Shown: in pieces, positions 21,561-32,429 of the stretch
Position numbering within the stretch: the first letter of the stretch is position 1
Layout of the letters: every line of letters begins with the position of its first letter
Assembly: GCA_014529385.2 (NCBI GenBank)
Contig: CM043971.1
Span: 54,351,209-54,415,208 of the forward strand
Source of the DNA: Adiantum capillus-veneris
Lineage: Eukaryota > Streptophyta > Polypodiopsida > Polypodiales > Pteridaceae
Reading direction: 5' to 3'
Length of the DNA: 64,000 nt
Notes under the pieces: generated by a model
Told to the model about the DNA's origin: nothing
Database searches by the model: none
What the model saw: the letters and a program-made list of their open reading frames with translations, nothing else
Translations under genes and position numbers: made by a program

Positions 21561-22205
21561 TATAGTAATGCACATGGCACTATTGGGGCTGATGTAAAAG
21601 ATGATGTGGTTGTACAAAATGTGAGGCCATAGTCACAAGTTTTGAGTGGACCACAAGAGTCCTCTTCTCGTGGCTCTGTTGAGAAGCCATGGAATGGTAG
21701 ACTACGTACGCACGTTACTCCACTAGCAGGTACAGGAAATGTATCACGAAAAGGAAAGGAAAATGTTGATGAACCTCCCTTTATGGATGATGCATCATCA
21801 GGTTTTTCACATATAGACATGGATTCAGATGGTTCTGAACAAAGTCTTGATAAGGAATTTGGAATTTCGGCTATCAGGACACCTGGTGTAAGGAAAGTAC
21901 AAGAAGATGCTAGAGGACAAAGGAGTGACCCAGAACCGCTCAGATCTAACAAATTCAGAAATCCAGTTCAGAAATTGACTTATGATGGGTATCTAGCCCA
22001 TCACCAAGCCTACATGGCTAAGGTGATACAGGATGTGGAGCCCACATGTTTTGATGATGCAGTTGGAAATGTGCATTGGGATGATGCAATGAATGAAGAG
22101 ATGGCTGCATTCGAAGCAAACGACACATGGGAGTTGGTGCCATTGCCAAGTGGCAAGAAATCTATTGGCTATAAATGGGTGTACGGCTCCAAATTTGACC
22201 GTTTT
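21561..22205 (+). pseudogene. Linker and truncated RT start of copia-1
   Basis: A Ser/Gly-rich linker leads to AMNEEMAAFEANDTWELVPL and IGYKWVYGSKFDRFG, the first conserved block of the copia RT. Similarity stops about 35 bases later. The catalytic YVDD is missing, so this is a 3' truncation by deletion or by a later rearrangement. Confidence 0.88.
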
Positions 22206-22401
22206 GGGTATTCAAAGCATATCTTGAGCATTTAAAGAGTATCCTGGTACAGATCTTTCAATATAAATAAAAGATGTCATTTTCACACTACTTTCTCCCC
22301 TACTGGACCTATTTTGTTGGCTTGGCGGCAAATACGAAATTTTCACTTTTGAATGATGGTTTTCCTGACTACTCTTTCTCTCATGCCATTTCATTAGGCT
22401 C
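22206..22401. other. Short spacer, no feature seen
   Basis: This lies between the broken copia-1 RT and the minisatellite. I see no coding or repeat signal. Confidence 0.5.
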
Positions 22402-22810
22402 TCTTCACCCTCACAAGCTTTCAAGATGTCTCTACCTTCGCAAGAGGACCGCCATTTCTGGTCTAGCTAGAAGGACCACTGTGGTTTTTCTCTCTTCACC
22501 ATTGCAAGAGAACCACCATTTTGTTCTCTTCACCCTCACAAGCTTTCCAATTTTTCTCACTAGTTTTGCTCGGACACAAGCTCACTTCAACCTCACAAGT
22601 TTTCCCATCATTTCTACTCTGCATGGAAACCATTTTTCTCTCGTGTCACCCTCACAAGATTTCCAAATTTTCTCACTAGTCTTGCTCTTCCTAGAAGCTC
22701 AGTTTAGCCTCACAAGTTTTCCAAACTCACTACTTTTGCTCTGGTTAGAAGCCCCCTTCAGCCTCACAAGATTTTTCATTATTTGCACTCTGCCTAGAAA
22801 CTCATTAAGT
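22402..22810. repeat. Degenerate minisatellite, unit about 54-62 bp, core CCTCACAAG
   Basis: CCTCACAAG starts at 22409, 22534, 22591, 22650, 22708 and 22762, giving steps of 125 (two units), 57, 59, 58 and 54 bp. Each copy continues as TTTCC-like sequence, then TTTCTCACT or ATTTCTACTCTGC. A weaker copy (CCATTGCAAGAG) lies near 22498. An open frame through it has no domain and is a by-product of the pyrimidine-rich units. Confidence 0.85.
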
Positions 22811-23710
22811 TGTTAACACCATATGAAAATCAAGCTCAACCAAGTGTAAGAAACCGCGAGGGTTGTGTATCAAAGGTTGCATTACAAAGCCAATGGAGCA
22901 AGCAAATGGATATGGACAGAAGTCAACTTGTATCCTGTTGATCCACGAACTCGAAGGTAAATAGAAAAATTTGAAGCCTTACTTTCATAAATAGATTTCC
23001 ATGGTGGCCATCTGCATTTGGAGAAGGATCCAACTATTTCTAAAAGTACATAAAAATGTTTTGCAGGATTCTTCAACAGGAGATTTGAAAGCTAAAAGAT
23101 TCACTTAGTTTTCTTAGAAGTCACATTATCAAGCACAAACTTCGTTTTTCATATCAACAAGAAAGGGAGGATGACAAAGAAGAAGCAATGCACTAAAATA
23201 ACTAAGTCGATACCAAGGGAGGTAATTATAGAGGATGAGATCAAAGAGCCAACAACAACCACCTTGCTGTGAACATCACAATCCTTCCAAGGAGGAGACT
23301 ATTTAGATGCAAAGTTACAATATCATTCCTTGCAAAAGACTATCATTTTAACAATATAATTACTTGTAAATTTACTTTAAATCTCCTTGTAAATTTACTT
23401 TCAATCTCCTTGCAAAACATTCATTTTCACAATATAATACCTTGTAAAGTTACAACATATGTTCCTCTAGCATTGCAACATCACGATTAACACTTTATCT
23501 CCCCTTTGCCACACAATCATTTTACTCATCTATAACCTATAACATGACATCTAGAAACCATTGGCATGGACCATCATTATTAGAATCTTCATCACCCTCC
23601 AGAGTCCCTTTGCCTTTAAGCCATGTTAATAAAACTTTGTTGCTTCAGCTCTTTTGACTCAACTTATAATTAAAACTTTCAAATAGGACAAAATGACAAA
23701 ATTTTAACAT
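22811..23710. other. AT-rich intergenic stretch, no gene seen
   Basis: I find no transposon protein motif. A small tandem duplication with CTCCTTGTAAATTTACTTT-type units lies at about 23365-23415, with a looser third copy near 23440. Confidence 0.5.
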
Positions 23711-24101
23711 CACAGATGAGTCCGAAATGCCCAAAAACCCCAAAAACGACTGGCTATATGCCTCGTTCTAACACCCGGAGAGGTCGGTATGGCCAAAAAA
23801 GGCCTCCGGAGGCACTATCCCGTACGGTGCGAGGAGAGGGGTAGCCAAAGTCTGGCTTCCCCTCTCCTCGCACCGTACAGGATAGTGCCTCTGGAGGTCG
23901 GTATGGCCAAAAAAGGCCTCCGGAGGCACTATCCCGTACGGTGCGAGGAGAGGGGTAGCCAGAGTCTGGCTACCCCTCTCCTCGCACCGTACGGGATAGT
24001 GCCTCCGGAGGCCTTTTTTGGCCATACCGACCTCCGGGTGTCAGAACGAGGCATATAGCCAGTCGTTTTCGGGGTTTTTGGGCATTTCGGACTCATCTGT
24101 G
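23711..24101. repeat. 391-bp nested foldback element (MITE-like)
   Basis: The ends are inverted repeats: CACAGATGAGTCCGAAATGC at 23711 pairs with its complement ending at 24101. The outer arms are about 140 bp and almost perfect (two substitutions and a 2-bp indel by eye). The middle holds two further arms of the same GC-rich unit (core CCTCCGGAGGCACTATCC), so the unit occurs four times in alternating orientation and could fold as one long hairpin or two adjacent ones. I could not find a clean target duplication. The symmetry creates similar open frames on both strands, which I do not count as genes. Confidence 0.9.
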
Positions 24102-24260
24102 GTATCAAAAGTTTCAAATAATATAGCTTTTAAAAGTTACAAGTGTTATATATTGTAAAAATTCTGTGACTATGCTTGGCTTAATAGATCTATATATAAA
24201 AAGACATCTATATTAGGTAGGAAAGATGAATCTGTGAATGCAAATAACCCACATGTCATG
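24102..24260. other. Short AT-rich spacer, no feature seen
   Basis: No coding or repeat signal is visible. Confidence 0.4.
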
Positions 24261-25330
24261 ATTGGGGTAATGAGATTCTAAAACTAACCCCCTATCCTGG
24301 GGTAATGTGGCACCAAATTGGTGTTCCAAAAATGACCCACACAACATGAGGGGGTAATGAGATTCTAAAAATACTCCCTATCCTGTTGTGCAAGCAAGGC
24401 ATAGTGTGGCACCAAATAGGCCTTTTGCTAATATCTTGTACATATAAGAAAAACCAATGGAATCCAAATAATGTCACTCAATATTTTTTTGCATGGTGTG
24501 TGCATGCAACCAGAACGACGCGATGAGGGGGGGAGTGACAAGCTGTATGATGCCCTCTTCGCGCGGTCTGGGTAGGAGAAAAAATAATGCAACATGGCGA
24601 GTGTCAAAGTGTTTGAGCGCTTTTGCACATGGTTTAGAAAAATAAGTCCAAATAATAAGGTCACTCAAGATTTTTTTGATGGTGTTTGCATGGAACCAGA
24701 ACGACGCGATAAGGGGGGTAGTGACAACCTGCATGATGCCCTCTTCGCGCGGTGTGGGCAAGAGCTAAAATGGAACCAGAACGACGCGATGAGGGAGGTA
24801 GTGACAACCTGCATGATGCCCTCTTTGCGCGGTGTGGGCAAGAGCTAGCGGTGTGGACAAGATCTAAAATGATGCAACATGGGAAGTGTCAAAGTATTTG
24901 AGCGCTTTTGCACATGATTTAGAAAAATAGTCCAAATAATAAGGTCACTCAAGATTTTTGTGCATGGTGTGTGCATGGAGCCAGAACGACGCGATGAGGG
25001 GGGGAGTGACAAGCTGTATGATGCCCTCTTCGCGCGGTGTGGGCAGGAGCTAAAATGACGCAACATGGGGAGTGTCAAAGTCTCTAAGTGCTTTTGTACA
25101 TGATTTAGAAAAACCTCAGGAATCCAATTAACAAGGTAATTCAAGGTTCTTATGTGGTGTGGCCGCAGAGCTAGAACAACACGATAGGAGGGTGACAAGC
25201 TCACACATGACAAGAGAACTACGGGCAAGACCTGGACCGGTGCGATAGGGGGAGGAGTGAAAAATTCATCGAGTCCTTTTGCGCACGATGTGGGTACACT
25301 AACGAAACGGGGCGAGTGGGGGTAGAGTGT
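24261..25330. repeat. Satellite-like tandem array, unit about 190 bp
   Basis: Units start with GTCACTCA or GTAATTCA at 24473, 24660, 24944 and 25136 (steps 187, 284, 192). Each includes GGTGTGTGCATGGA-like sequence, CCAGAACGACGCGATGAGGG, GATGCCCTCTTCGCGCGGTG, AGTGTCAAAGT and TTTTGCACATGATTTAGAAA. The 284 step is explained by an inner duplication of the CCAGAACGACG segment at about 24775. Before it, an 87-bp direct repeat (GGGGTAATGAGATTCTAAAA at 24264 and 24351) is a separate small duplication. More degraded unit fragments continue to about 25330. Confidence 0.85.
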
Positions 25331-25519
25331 AGTTCAATCAAGCCACAATCACACAGTGTGGTCATTGATTCAAAACAATGTGAGAAAGGATGTCTTTAGG
25401 TGTGGTCCCATGTTGATGTAGATATTATGTATGCACGTGCTGAGTGCAAGCTCTTGATGCGATGCTTAGAAGTAGAGGCTAAGTGAAAAGTAGACATTAA
25501 AAAAAATACGGAATATTCA
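25331..25519. other. Spacer after the satellite, no gene seen
   Basis: This is low-complexity flanking sequence without motifs. Confidence 0.4.
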
Positions 25520-25750
25520 TTAATAGGCGTCATCATCACTGTTTGAAAAGAAAGATTTCGTATCTTCTAGCTTAATATTGTACAATATTAAATAGAAAAG
25601 AGCACTTGTACATCAGGCCCAGAATATGATGTTATTAATAGGCGTCATCATGACTGTTTGAAAAGAAAGATTTCGAATCTTCTAGCTTAGTATTGTACAA
25701 TATTAAACAGAAAAGATCACTTGTACATCAGGCCCAGAATATGATGTTAT
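25520..25750. repeat. 115-bp tandem duplication
   Basis: TTAATAGGCGTCATCAT starts at 25520 and again at 25635. The two units differ at about five positions. Each contains the palindrome ATTGTACAAT. No coding capacity is seen. Confidence 0.9.
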
Positions 25751-25969
25751 ACATCAAAAGTAACAGGAACGCCCTCAAATATAGGCAATTTAGCCAAATG
25801 AAAGTGACATTTAGACGTTTTCCGCTAAAGTGAAAGCACAAAAGTTCAAGCTAGAGGAGACAGGAATGCCATACTTTTGTATACGTGTCAAGTGAGTATT
25901 GGCCTATTTCTTAATCCGTGGATTACCAAACAGCCCTTTTTTAGACGTTTTTGGCCCTAATGTGGCAAA
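25751..25969. other. Spacer, no gene seen
   Basis: Nothing recognisable lies between the 115-bp duplication and the truncated gag of element A. Confidence 0.4.
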
Positions 25970-28000
25970 TTTCTCGTAGTATATCTAGGTACAAGTGGCA
26001 CTTGAGGTGGTGCTACTTGCGGTTGGGAAATATTATATCATTCTCTCATGTACCCTTTATTGTAGTAGCATTCCTCAGTAACATGATTTGTCCATTTTTG
26101 TTCAATGGTGCACCACTTTAATGGTTTAGCCTATGGCTTGGTAAATGGGCTAATTCCCTTTAGTACTTCCTCTATCAATTGCTCTTGATTTACTCCTAGT
26201 TCATTTTGTTGTACTGTCTTCCCAAACTTTGACCCATTTTGTTGAGATGATGAATCATCATCTCTGTCTCTTAGATCTCTAACTCTGTAGATCTCACAGT
26301 TATCTACAAGGAATAAAGCCTCTTTGGTTAACTCATTTAAAGTAGGACTTTTCTTCATATGCAAATCTTTTTGAAGATTTGCATTTCTCAATCCTTGGAT
26401 AAATATCAACATCAGTCTGGATTGAGTAGGTAGTTCTTCCATTGGGCAGAACTTTACATATCATTTCAGTCGTAAGGCTGCCTTCCTAACAAATTCTCCG
26501 TCTTTCTGTTTAAACTTGTGGATTTGAGAGATAGTATTGTGAGATATCACTCTTTGAGAGAATTTCTCCACAAACTCATCAGAAACTTCTTAGATGGTCC
26601 CAAAATCTTGTCTTTCTACAGAGTCAAACCATGTGGCGGCGTCTTCCTCTAAGGTGAGTCCAAATCCTGCAGATTGTGTATCAAAGTCTCTAGCCTCTTC
26701 TGCTCGGATCACTCTCAAAAATGTTGCCACATGATCTCTAGGATCTCCTTCTCCTGAATACCTCTTGTGTAACCATTTTTGGACTTGAGACGGTCTAACA
26801 CGTCTTTGTTCTACCAGTCGAGTTGTGGAATCTCCTCGTCCCTCTCTCCTCACAAGATCTGGTCCATGTCTCAACCTTCCATCAATTGCGCCTCCCGTCC
26901 CAAATCCTCTGTATGACCTTTCAATAGGCAATTCCATTACAAACCCTCTTTCTGTCTTGATTCTCTCCAGATAGGGAAATCCTATTGTGGTTGGCATTGT
27001 GGTTGGTCCTTTGCTTTCCTTGGGATAAGAATAGGATTAAGTGGGCATGGGTGAGACTATAGGAGTCACATATGAACTATTTGTAATAGGGACTTTGCCT
27101 CTATAGAACTCTTGCTCCCTCGTCACCATGGGTCGAAACCATGATTGCAGTGTTTCTTGATTTGTGTTGAGATATGAAGGAAAAGCTAGTATTTGTACCA
27201 TTCCAGCTTTCCTGGCTGGGATTCTGGTCTCATCCTCCACTTCCTCAAAGGGATTGGTAGACTTACTAGGGGTAAGGTTTAATCCTTGAGTGGCAGCGAG
27301 TTCTATTGGGATCACCCTAGTGGATATCAATCGTTCTACCTCTCCTTTTTCTATTAGCCTATACTCACGTCCATATTTGACAGCATATAGTATGATTCTT
27401 CCCTCACCTGATTCATATGAGAACAAGTACAGAGTCTTTTCTGTACCTAGCTCAAAGGCTGGTGCTAGGCATCAAAAATATGTCTTGACTCTCCCATTCA
27501 GGTATTCATCTTCCCCTTTACCACACTATCCCAATACTTGTTGTAGTTCTCTAGATCCTTAACTATAAGGTAAATTAAATGTGTTCCCTTCTCATCATGG
27601 AATCCATCCCCATCATCTACACTAGAAGTGCATCCACTCCTTCTGCTGGTTTTTCCTCAATACATATGATTTTTTGTCCCCTTTCATCAGCATAGACCAA
27701 ATCCCCATGGGTATTTGGTCCTTCTAAGTAAAGGGTTGTAAACCTTAATGTTCGAGGAGGGTTTCTAGAGGTGCTCTCTCCTTCTGCTTGGATTGGTTAG
27801 TTAATCGCGGTGTTTCGGTCCGCCATGAGATAAAAGGATTGCTCAGAGGAGGTGTTGGTTTCACTACCGTCTTCTATGATTGGTGCTAGTGGATCTAATC
27901 TCGCTTGGGTCACACTCTCTTTCGTAGACACTATGCTTACCTCATCTCCTGGTGGTTTTTGATCTCTTTGAAGGTTTCTTCCTAATCTCAAATACATCAA
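25970..28000 (-). pseudogene. Gag of truncated element A (same Gag family as X and C)
   Basis: Starting from about 28000, the N-terminus (LRLGRNLQRDQ, then VSIVSTKESVTQARLDPLAPI) resembles the start of X Gag at 35587. A module with ILYAVKYGREYRLIEKGEVE (27426-27037) corresponds to KYGREYKLV in C. The capsid part (26997-26590) has RPSQVQKWLHKRYSGEGDP, and 26442-26131 has LIFIQGLRNANLQKDLHM. Near 26100-26040 the segment KWCTIEQKW matches KWCAIEQK in X. The text then ends, with no protease. Several stops and shifts are present; 27426 and 26997 share a frame. Confidence 0.82.
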
Positions 28001-28640
28001 TTCCTTAACACACCACTATAAATCCAAACCCTTTACCTTTAGAGTTAGCTCCGTCGTGTCTTGCTCTGGTTATTTTGGCTCTCCAATTGGTTGATTGACT
28101 GCCCTTCCAATCAGTCTGGATTTTCTAGACTTTGCGGTTTACTATCTGTACAAAACTTTAGACTCTGCAAATCTTTGTCAAAGATGGTTCTCTTTTAGTA
28201 ACATTCAGTATTGATTAGGAAGATCATGCAATTATTTCTTGTCCAAAATTTCCTTTGGAAGGGTTGATCCCCTGTATATGTTATTATCACTGAATGGACT
28301 AGCAAAAGGTGTTGTTAGAGCTAAGTAGATTACCTGGTAGGCTCAAGCTATTCAGTCTGCCCTAAAATCTGGCTGTCAGACTTTATACGTGTATAAAGAC
28401 TATTAATAAAAAAAATGGCAATATTTTCATGTAACTCACAGAAACTTTTAAAATGACATATTATATTTTTGACAAGTAACATTAACAATCCGTGCAAAGT
28501 GCTTAAAATTTTTATATTCCCCTATGGTTATACGTCCCTATAAAGTTTTTTTTTTCAAATATCACAATATGTGATAGGTTTGCGTTTAAAAGAAAAAACC
28601 ATTACATTAGCACCATGCTCAATATGAGCTATGGCCACAT
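28001..28640. other. Probable leader of element A; no gene seen
   Basis: The stretch is AT-rich and non-coding. Unlike the X, Y and C leaders, no CGCG-centred palindrome is visible. An LTR edge could not be found. Confidence 0.4.
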
Positions 28641-29293
28641 ACATTCCAATTGAGACAAATAATAAAAAGGAACATCAACTCAACAACCATCAAATTGTCA
28701 TCGATATGACAATAGAGTTACCCAATTCCACTCGTCATAGGTCTTGTCTTTTCCAATGCCAAAGATATTTTCCTTGCTATCTTGGATAATATCTATGTAG
28801 CTAGCTCTTGAGAGATTCAAGGTGAACACTTGGCCATTCTTGGCCTTCCAAACATGGTGGAAGAAGCAAAATCAAACTACTTGTGTACATAACAAAATGG
28901 TTTGGCTCTTCATCCCTTTCTCTCCAAGAAGAAGATAATTCTTAGAAAACCAATCTTTCAAGTCCTTTGGATCACCATTTTGTAGACCTTACCAGCATTT
29001 AGGCCTTTGACTCTTGTTCCAAGACTAAGTGTGGCAGATTCTCCCTAGCCATTCTGGCCGGAACAACTGTCCAGCCGATGCCTCAAGCTAAGACCTTGTC
29101 ACTTGTTGGAAAGGCCCCCCATAACACCTTTCACAAAAAAATATTCTTTACCAAGGGAAGTTGAGGGTTCCATATGTTCTTTGTAGCCGCTAGCCATTGT
29201 GCCTTTGGGGCCATTAGTTGCCCCACAATTTGTTCAAAGTTGCGGACCAATTTTCCTTGTGCATAATACCTAGGTAAATGAGCTTAGTGTGTG
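28641..29293 (-). pseudogene. Probable LINE 3' portion, left of element X
   Basis: On the minus strand, broken frames give KLIYLGIMHKENW and FFCERCYGGPF, which resemble the region after the RT of plant LINEs. The same GTGTG target duplication ends here (29289-29293) and starts again at 40550, so this segment was contiguous with the LINE RT at 40555-42309 before X inserted. The protein similarity is weak by itself. Confidence 0.4.
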
Positions 29294-30194
29294 TGTTTGC
29301 GGGTCGCCGCGATGAACGTCCATAGCATAGCTCTCATGCATCAACATAAAATATCAATACAAAAGAAGCGACCAGGATGAGGCATGGAAACTCACTAGGG
29401 TGTCAATCCTAATGAAGTGAACTCGATGAGATGCAACTACTGATTCTACAAGCAAATCATACACACTAAAGTCAAGTAATCTGCCTATGTCCTTCTACAC
29501 AGCTCTACAGTCATCACGCCTGTTTACCATGCAAATCATGTCAGAATCGTACAAAACTTGAAGGGGAGCTACAGGGGACTATCAGGTGCATATCCTATCA
29601 TTGTCACAACATTCTACAGAGGTACAAAGATCGCGATCGTTCATCCCAAAGTCGGAAAAAACAGTGAACAGGTGATCCCAAAGGGTCGTTTTAGGGTCCC
29701 TCAAGCCTCTCCTAGGGTCAAAACAACATAAAATACGCATATAAACACTCAAAACAGAAATTTAAGGTCACAAACTCGCAATTGAACACTTACACTGAAT
29801 CTTGAATGATTACACTTGAATGTAAGAGCAAAGTAAGAGGAACACAATGCAATAAACGAATCTGAATTCGGATTACGTAGCCATAGTAGCGAAGATTTCA
29901 AGTTGGAGCAAGAAGGAGCTCTCAAACGTACGTTGTCTTCTTTAGCTTCCCATAAAAGATGATGTTCAAACTTACAAAACTTGACCTTTATAGTTTAGGT
30001 CTTTACAAATGGCTTGTCCGGCCAAAAGCTCCTAAACTTCTAACTGGCTCTTTAATATACAATTTCTCCCAGAAAAATAATCATAAATTCTTTTACAAGT
30101 TCTCGGCTTAGAGATGCTCTCTTAAGAAGAATTTTACAAGGATTTCCCACAAAAATGTGACTCCTCTGGAAACCGCTGCTTCGTCCGCCAAACA
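29294..30194 (-). repeat. 3' LTR of X
   Basis: This is a 901-bp copy aligning along its whole length with 39642-40549. It borders the target duplication on the left and the polypurine tract on the right. It holds GATCGCGATC at 29629-29638. Confidence 0.93.
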
Positions 30195-30207
30195 CTCCCC
30201 CCTTTCT
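30195..30207 (-). promoter_or_regulatory. Polypurine tract of X
   Basis: The minus strand reads AGAAAGGGGGGAG directly before the LTR start TGTTTGGC. Confidence 0.9.
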
Positions 30208-30232
30208 TATCCTTGTACGTCCTCGTGCATGT

Positions 30233-30249
30233 CCCTAGCAACGGCGCCA
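30233..30249 (-). promoter_or_regulatory. Second primer binding site in X, Asp-tRNA type
   Basis: The plus strand reads CCCTAGCAACGGCGCCA, matching 15 of 17 bases at the 3' end of plant Asp tRNA as I know it. It stands next to the partial LTR 30251-30905 and only about 25 bp from the polypurine tract, so nearly the whole internal region of a second unit is gone. Confidence 0.85.
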
Positions 30250-30250
30250 A

Positions 30251-30905
30251 TTTTTGCGGGTCGTCGCAACGAACGTCCATAGCATAGCTCTCACGCATCA
30301 ACATAAAATATCAATACAAGGGAAGCGACCAGGATGAGGCATGGAAACTCACTAGGGTGTCATTCCTAATGAAGTGAACTCGATGAGATGCAACTACTAA
30401 CTCTGCAAGCAAATCATACCCACTAAAGCCAAGTAATCTGCCTATGTCCTTCTACACAGCTCTACAATCATCACGCCCATTTACCATGCAAATCATGTTG
30501 GATTCGCACGAAACTTGAAGGGAAGCTACAGGGGACTATCAGGAGCATATCCTATCACTGTCACGGCATTCTAGAGAGGTACAAAGATTGCGATCGTTCA
30601 TCCCAAAGTCAGCAAAAATAGTAAACAAGTGATCCTAAAGGGTCGTTTTAAGGTCCCTAAATTCTCTCCTAGGGTCAAAACAACATAAAATATGCATATA
30701 AGCACTCAAAACAGCGATTTAAGGTCTCAAACACGTAGTTGAAAACCTACACCAAATCTTGAATGACTACACTTGAATGGAAGAGCAAAGTAAGAGGAAC
30801 ACAATGCAATAAACAAATCTGAATTCGGATTACCGTAGCCATAGTAGCGAAGATCACAAGTTGGAGCAAGAAGAAGCTCTCAAACGTATGATGTCTTCTC
30901 TATTC
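30251..30905 (-). repeat. Extra partial LTR inside X (R-U5 side only)
   Basis: It aligns with the first 650 bp of the X LTR (GCGGGTCGTCGCAACGAACG at its start) and stops near CTTCATAAA, where the post-protease coding remnant begins. It carries the motif as GATTGCGATC (30586). Its 5' side in element sense (U3) is missing. It looks like the middle LTR of a former tandem pair. Confidence 0.88.
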
Positions 30906-30906
30906 T

Positions 30907-31544
30907 TCATAAATATCCTGACTCAAGGATGACACTAGCCATTTTCAATGTCACTAGGTCGTATCCTTCATCGTCACAAAATTTTGTAGACGTGCATTCG
31001 TTAACACATACATCCAAGGTTGACAATATTTGAGTCCACCCAAATGGCTTAAATAAATGTTCAGGGAAAGGTTCTAGGAGATAAGCCTCGTCTTCTACTG
31101 ACCTTTCCAACACACATTCCTCTTTTATTAAGTCTCCACAATCAGATGCTCCACACATCCAGAGACGTGCTTTCGTTTGTAACCACGTATGTATTTCTTT
31201 TCCAATCACTGTGGTTGAATCAAATTCTTGCACTGGTATTTTTGCAACGTCTCTATAGCTGTGATCCTTCATGTTGATTTTCGTTATTAGTTCCTCATGC
31301 CTTAGGTAAATTTAGTCGTACCCCCAATCTTGTATCATTTTGAGTTGACACATAAAAGGTCGCCCCAAAATAATGTCAAAGTTGTTCGTTTTCCCAAATA
31401 TACCACGGCAAAGGTGTGCTCATAGTTAATTCCACACGAAGTTACAACTATCTGGTCCAGGATTCCCAATGGTCTCTCTACATACCCATCTGCGAGTTGC
31501 AGTTTCATTCTCGTCTTTCTGAGAGCTGGACGGCCCCATTTCTC
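30907..31544 (-). pseudogene. Post-protease segment of X Pol remnant
   Basis: MKDHSYRDVAKIPVQEFDS starts a 121-codon frame continuing to ILSTLDVCVNEC and CDDEGYDLVTLKM. The same segment follows the protease in C (DHSYRDVEQTFGEELNST and TLDV), so it is a conserved part of this family. It has no known domain. It is Glu/Cys-rich (CGASDCGDLIKEECV). Before it, 31544-31273 holds the broken end of the protease. In X it stops at the partial LTR. Confidence 0.6.
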
Positions 31545-32360
31545 CTAGATTTGCTTTGTAACAATCGCAACTCCCGCTCCACTATCTAGGATAGCTATCG
31601 TCTTTATATCTTGATATTCGACAGGTAAGGTTGTATTACCTTCCTCACCTTCACAGTAATCTCCGACCTTGTTTATGGGCACAGGTTGGGCTTTGGGTTG
31701 ACCTTCCCGTTTGTTTTCTTCTACCGTAGGGTTTGTCTGAAGAGGAATCTTTATTCCTTTGTTCTCCAAATGTTTCCCCATGTCTTCCCATAAGTGTGTT
31801 CTGACTCTCAAGAGTTCTGACAATGTGATCTTTATTCCTTTGTTCTCCAAATGTTTCCCCATGTCTTCACATAAGTGTGGTCTGACTCTCAAGAGTTCTG
31901 ACAATGTGATCGTGCATGTTACAGGTGTCAACAGCATCTCTTGAATAATTTTTGAGTCAATCATTTGTGGAACAGCTCTCATCTGGGATGGAACTAATCT
32001 TATCTCCGATTGTGCCTCGTGTTCACCTGTAAATGAAGGTAAGGTTTTTAGGGATTGAGCTTTGCTTTCCATTGAAACCTCTGTTCCTGCATCTCCATAC
32101 AGCGATTGTATATCTCTTGGATAAAAATCGTTGTCCATGTTAACCTCAGGAATTGGTGCAGACTGTAACGTTGCGCTTCCGTTCTTTCTATTTCTAATGG
32201 TTTCCCATAAGTGTTGTGGCCACGGTTCTTCCACTTCTGGAATTGGCATTATAGTCATTGACTTAGCATCATCAGTGGTGTTCGTCATCACTCGGTGATC
32301 CAATGACAATATCGTTTCAGGCCTGGGTTCGTTTACATGTTTTGATTCATCGATCTTCAA
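31545..32360 (-). pseudogene. Linker and protease start of X
   Basis: The 271-codon frame ends TIAILDSGAGVAIVTKQI, the retropepsin active site. Before it lies an acidic, Pro-rich linker and a 27-residue direct repeat (ITLSELLRVRPHLCEDMGKH, then a near copy). The protease was needed to cut Gag. The frame ends just after the active site and the rest continues in another frame. Confidence 0.82.
31747..31908 (-). repeat. 81-bp in-frame tandem repeat before the X protease
   Basis: ATCTTTATTCCTTTG begins at 31747 and 31828, a period of 81 bp or 27 codons. The copies differ at about three positions. Because 81 is a multiple of three the duplication kept the frame. Confidence 0.92.
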
Positions 32361-32429
32361 TTTTTATCGCTCTTTGTGAATCAGCACTTCTTGTTCTGGG
32401 GTTCTAATCGCATTAGGTTCCATCAATGC

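Larger units (their letters stand above)
18811..22205 (+). mobile_element. Degenerate, 3'-truncated Ty1/copia element copia-1
   Basis: Plus-strand order: LTR end, Met-tRNA primer site, Gag, protease, integrase and the first residues of the RT. The frame breaks off at about 22205 in the RT start, and no RT core, RNase H or 3' LTR follows. The integrase-before-RT order and TGGTATCAGAGC primer site are diagnostic of copia elements. The left LTR edge is an estimate. Confidence 0.85.

Noticed and set aside
23768-24058. Similar open frames on both strands with a repeated peptide
   Set aside because: They result from the palindromic foldback structure; the same text is read on either strand.
28547-28557. 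T-run considered as the poly(A) tail of the minus-strand LINE
   Set aside because: Only about ten bases, in an AT-rich region, without target duplication.
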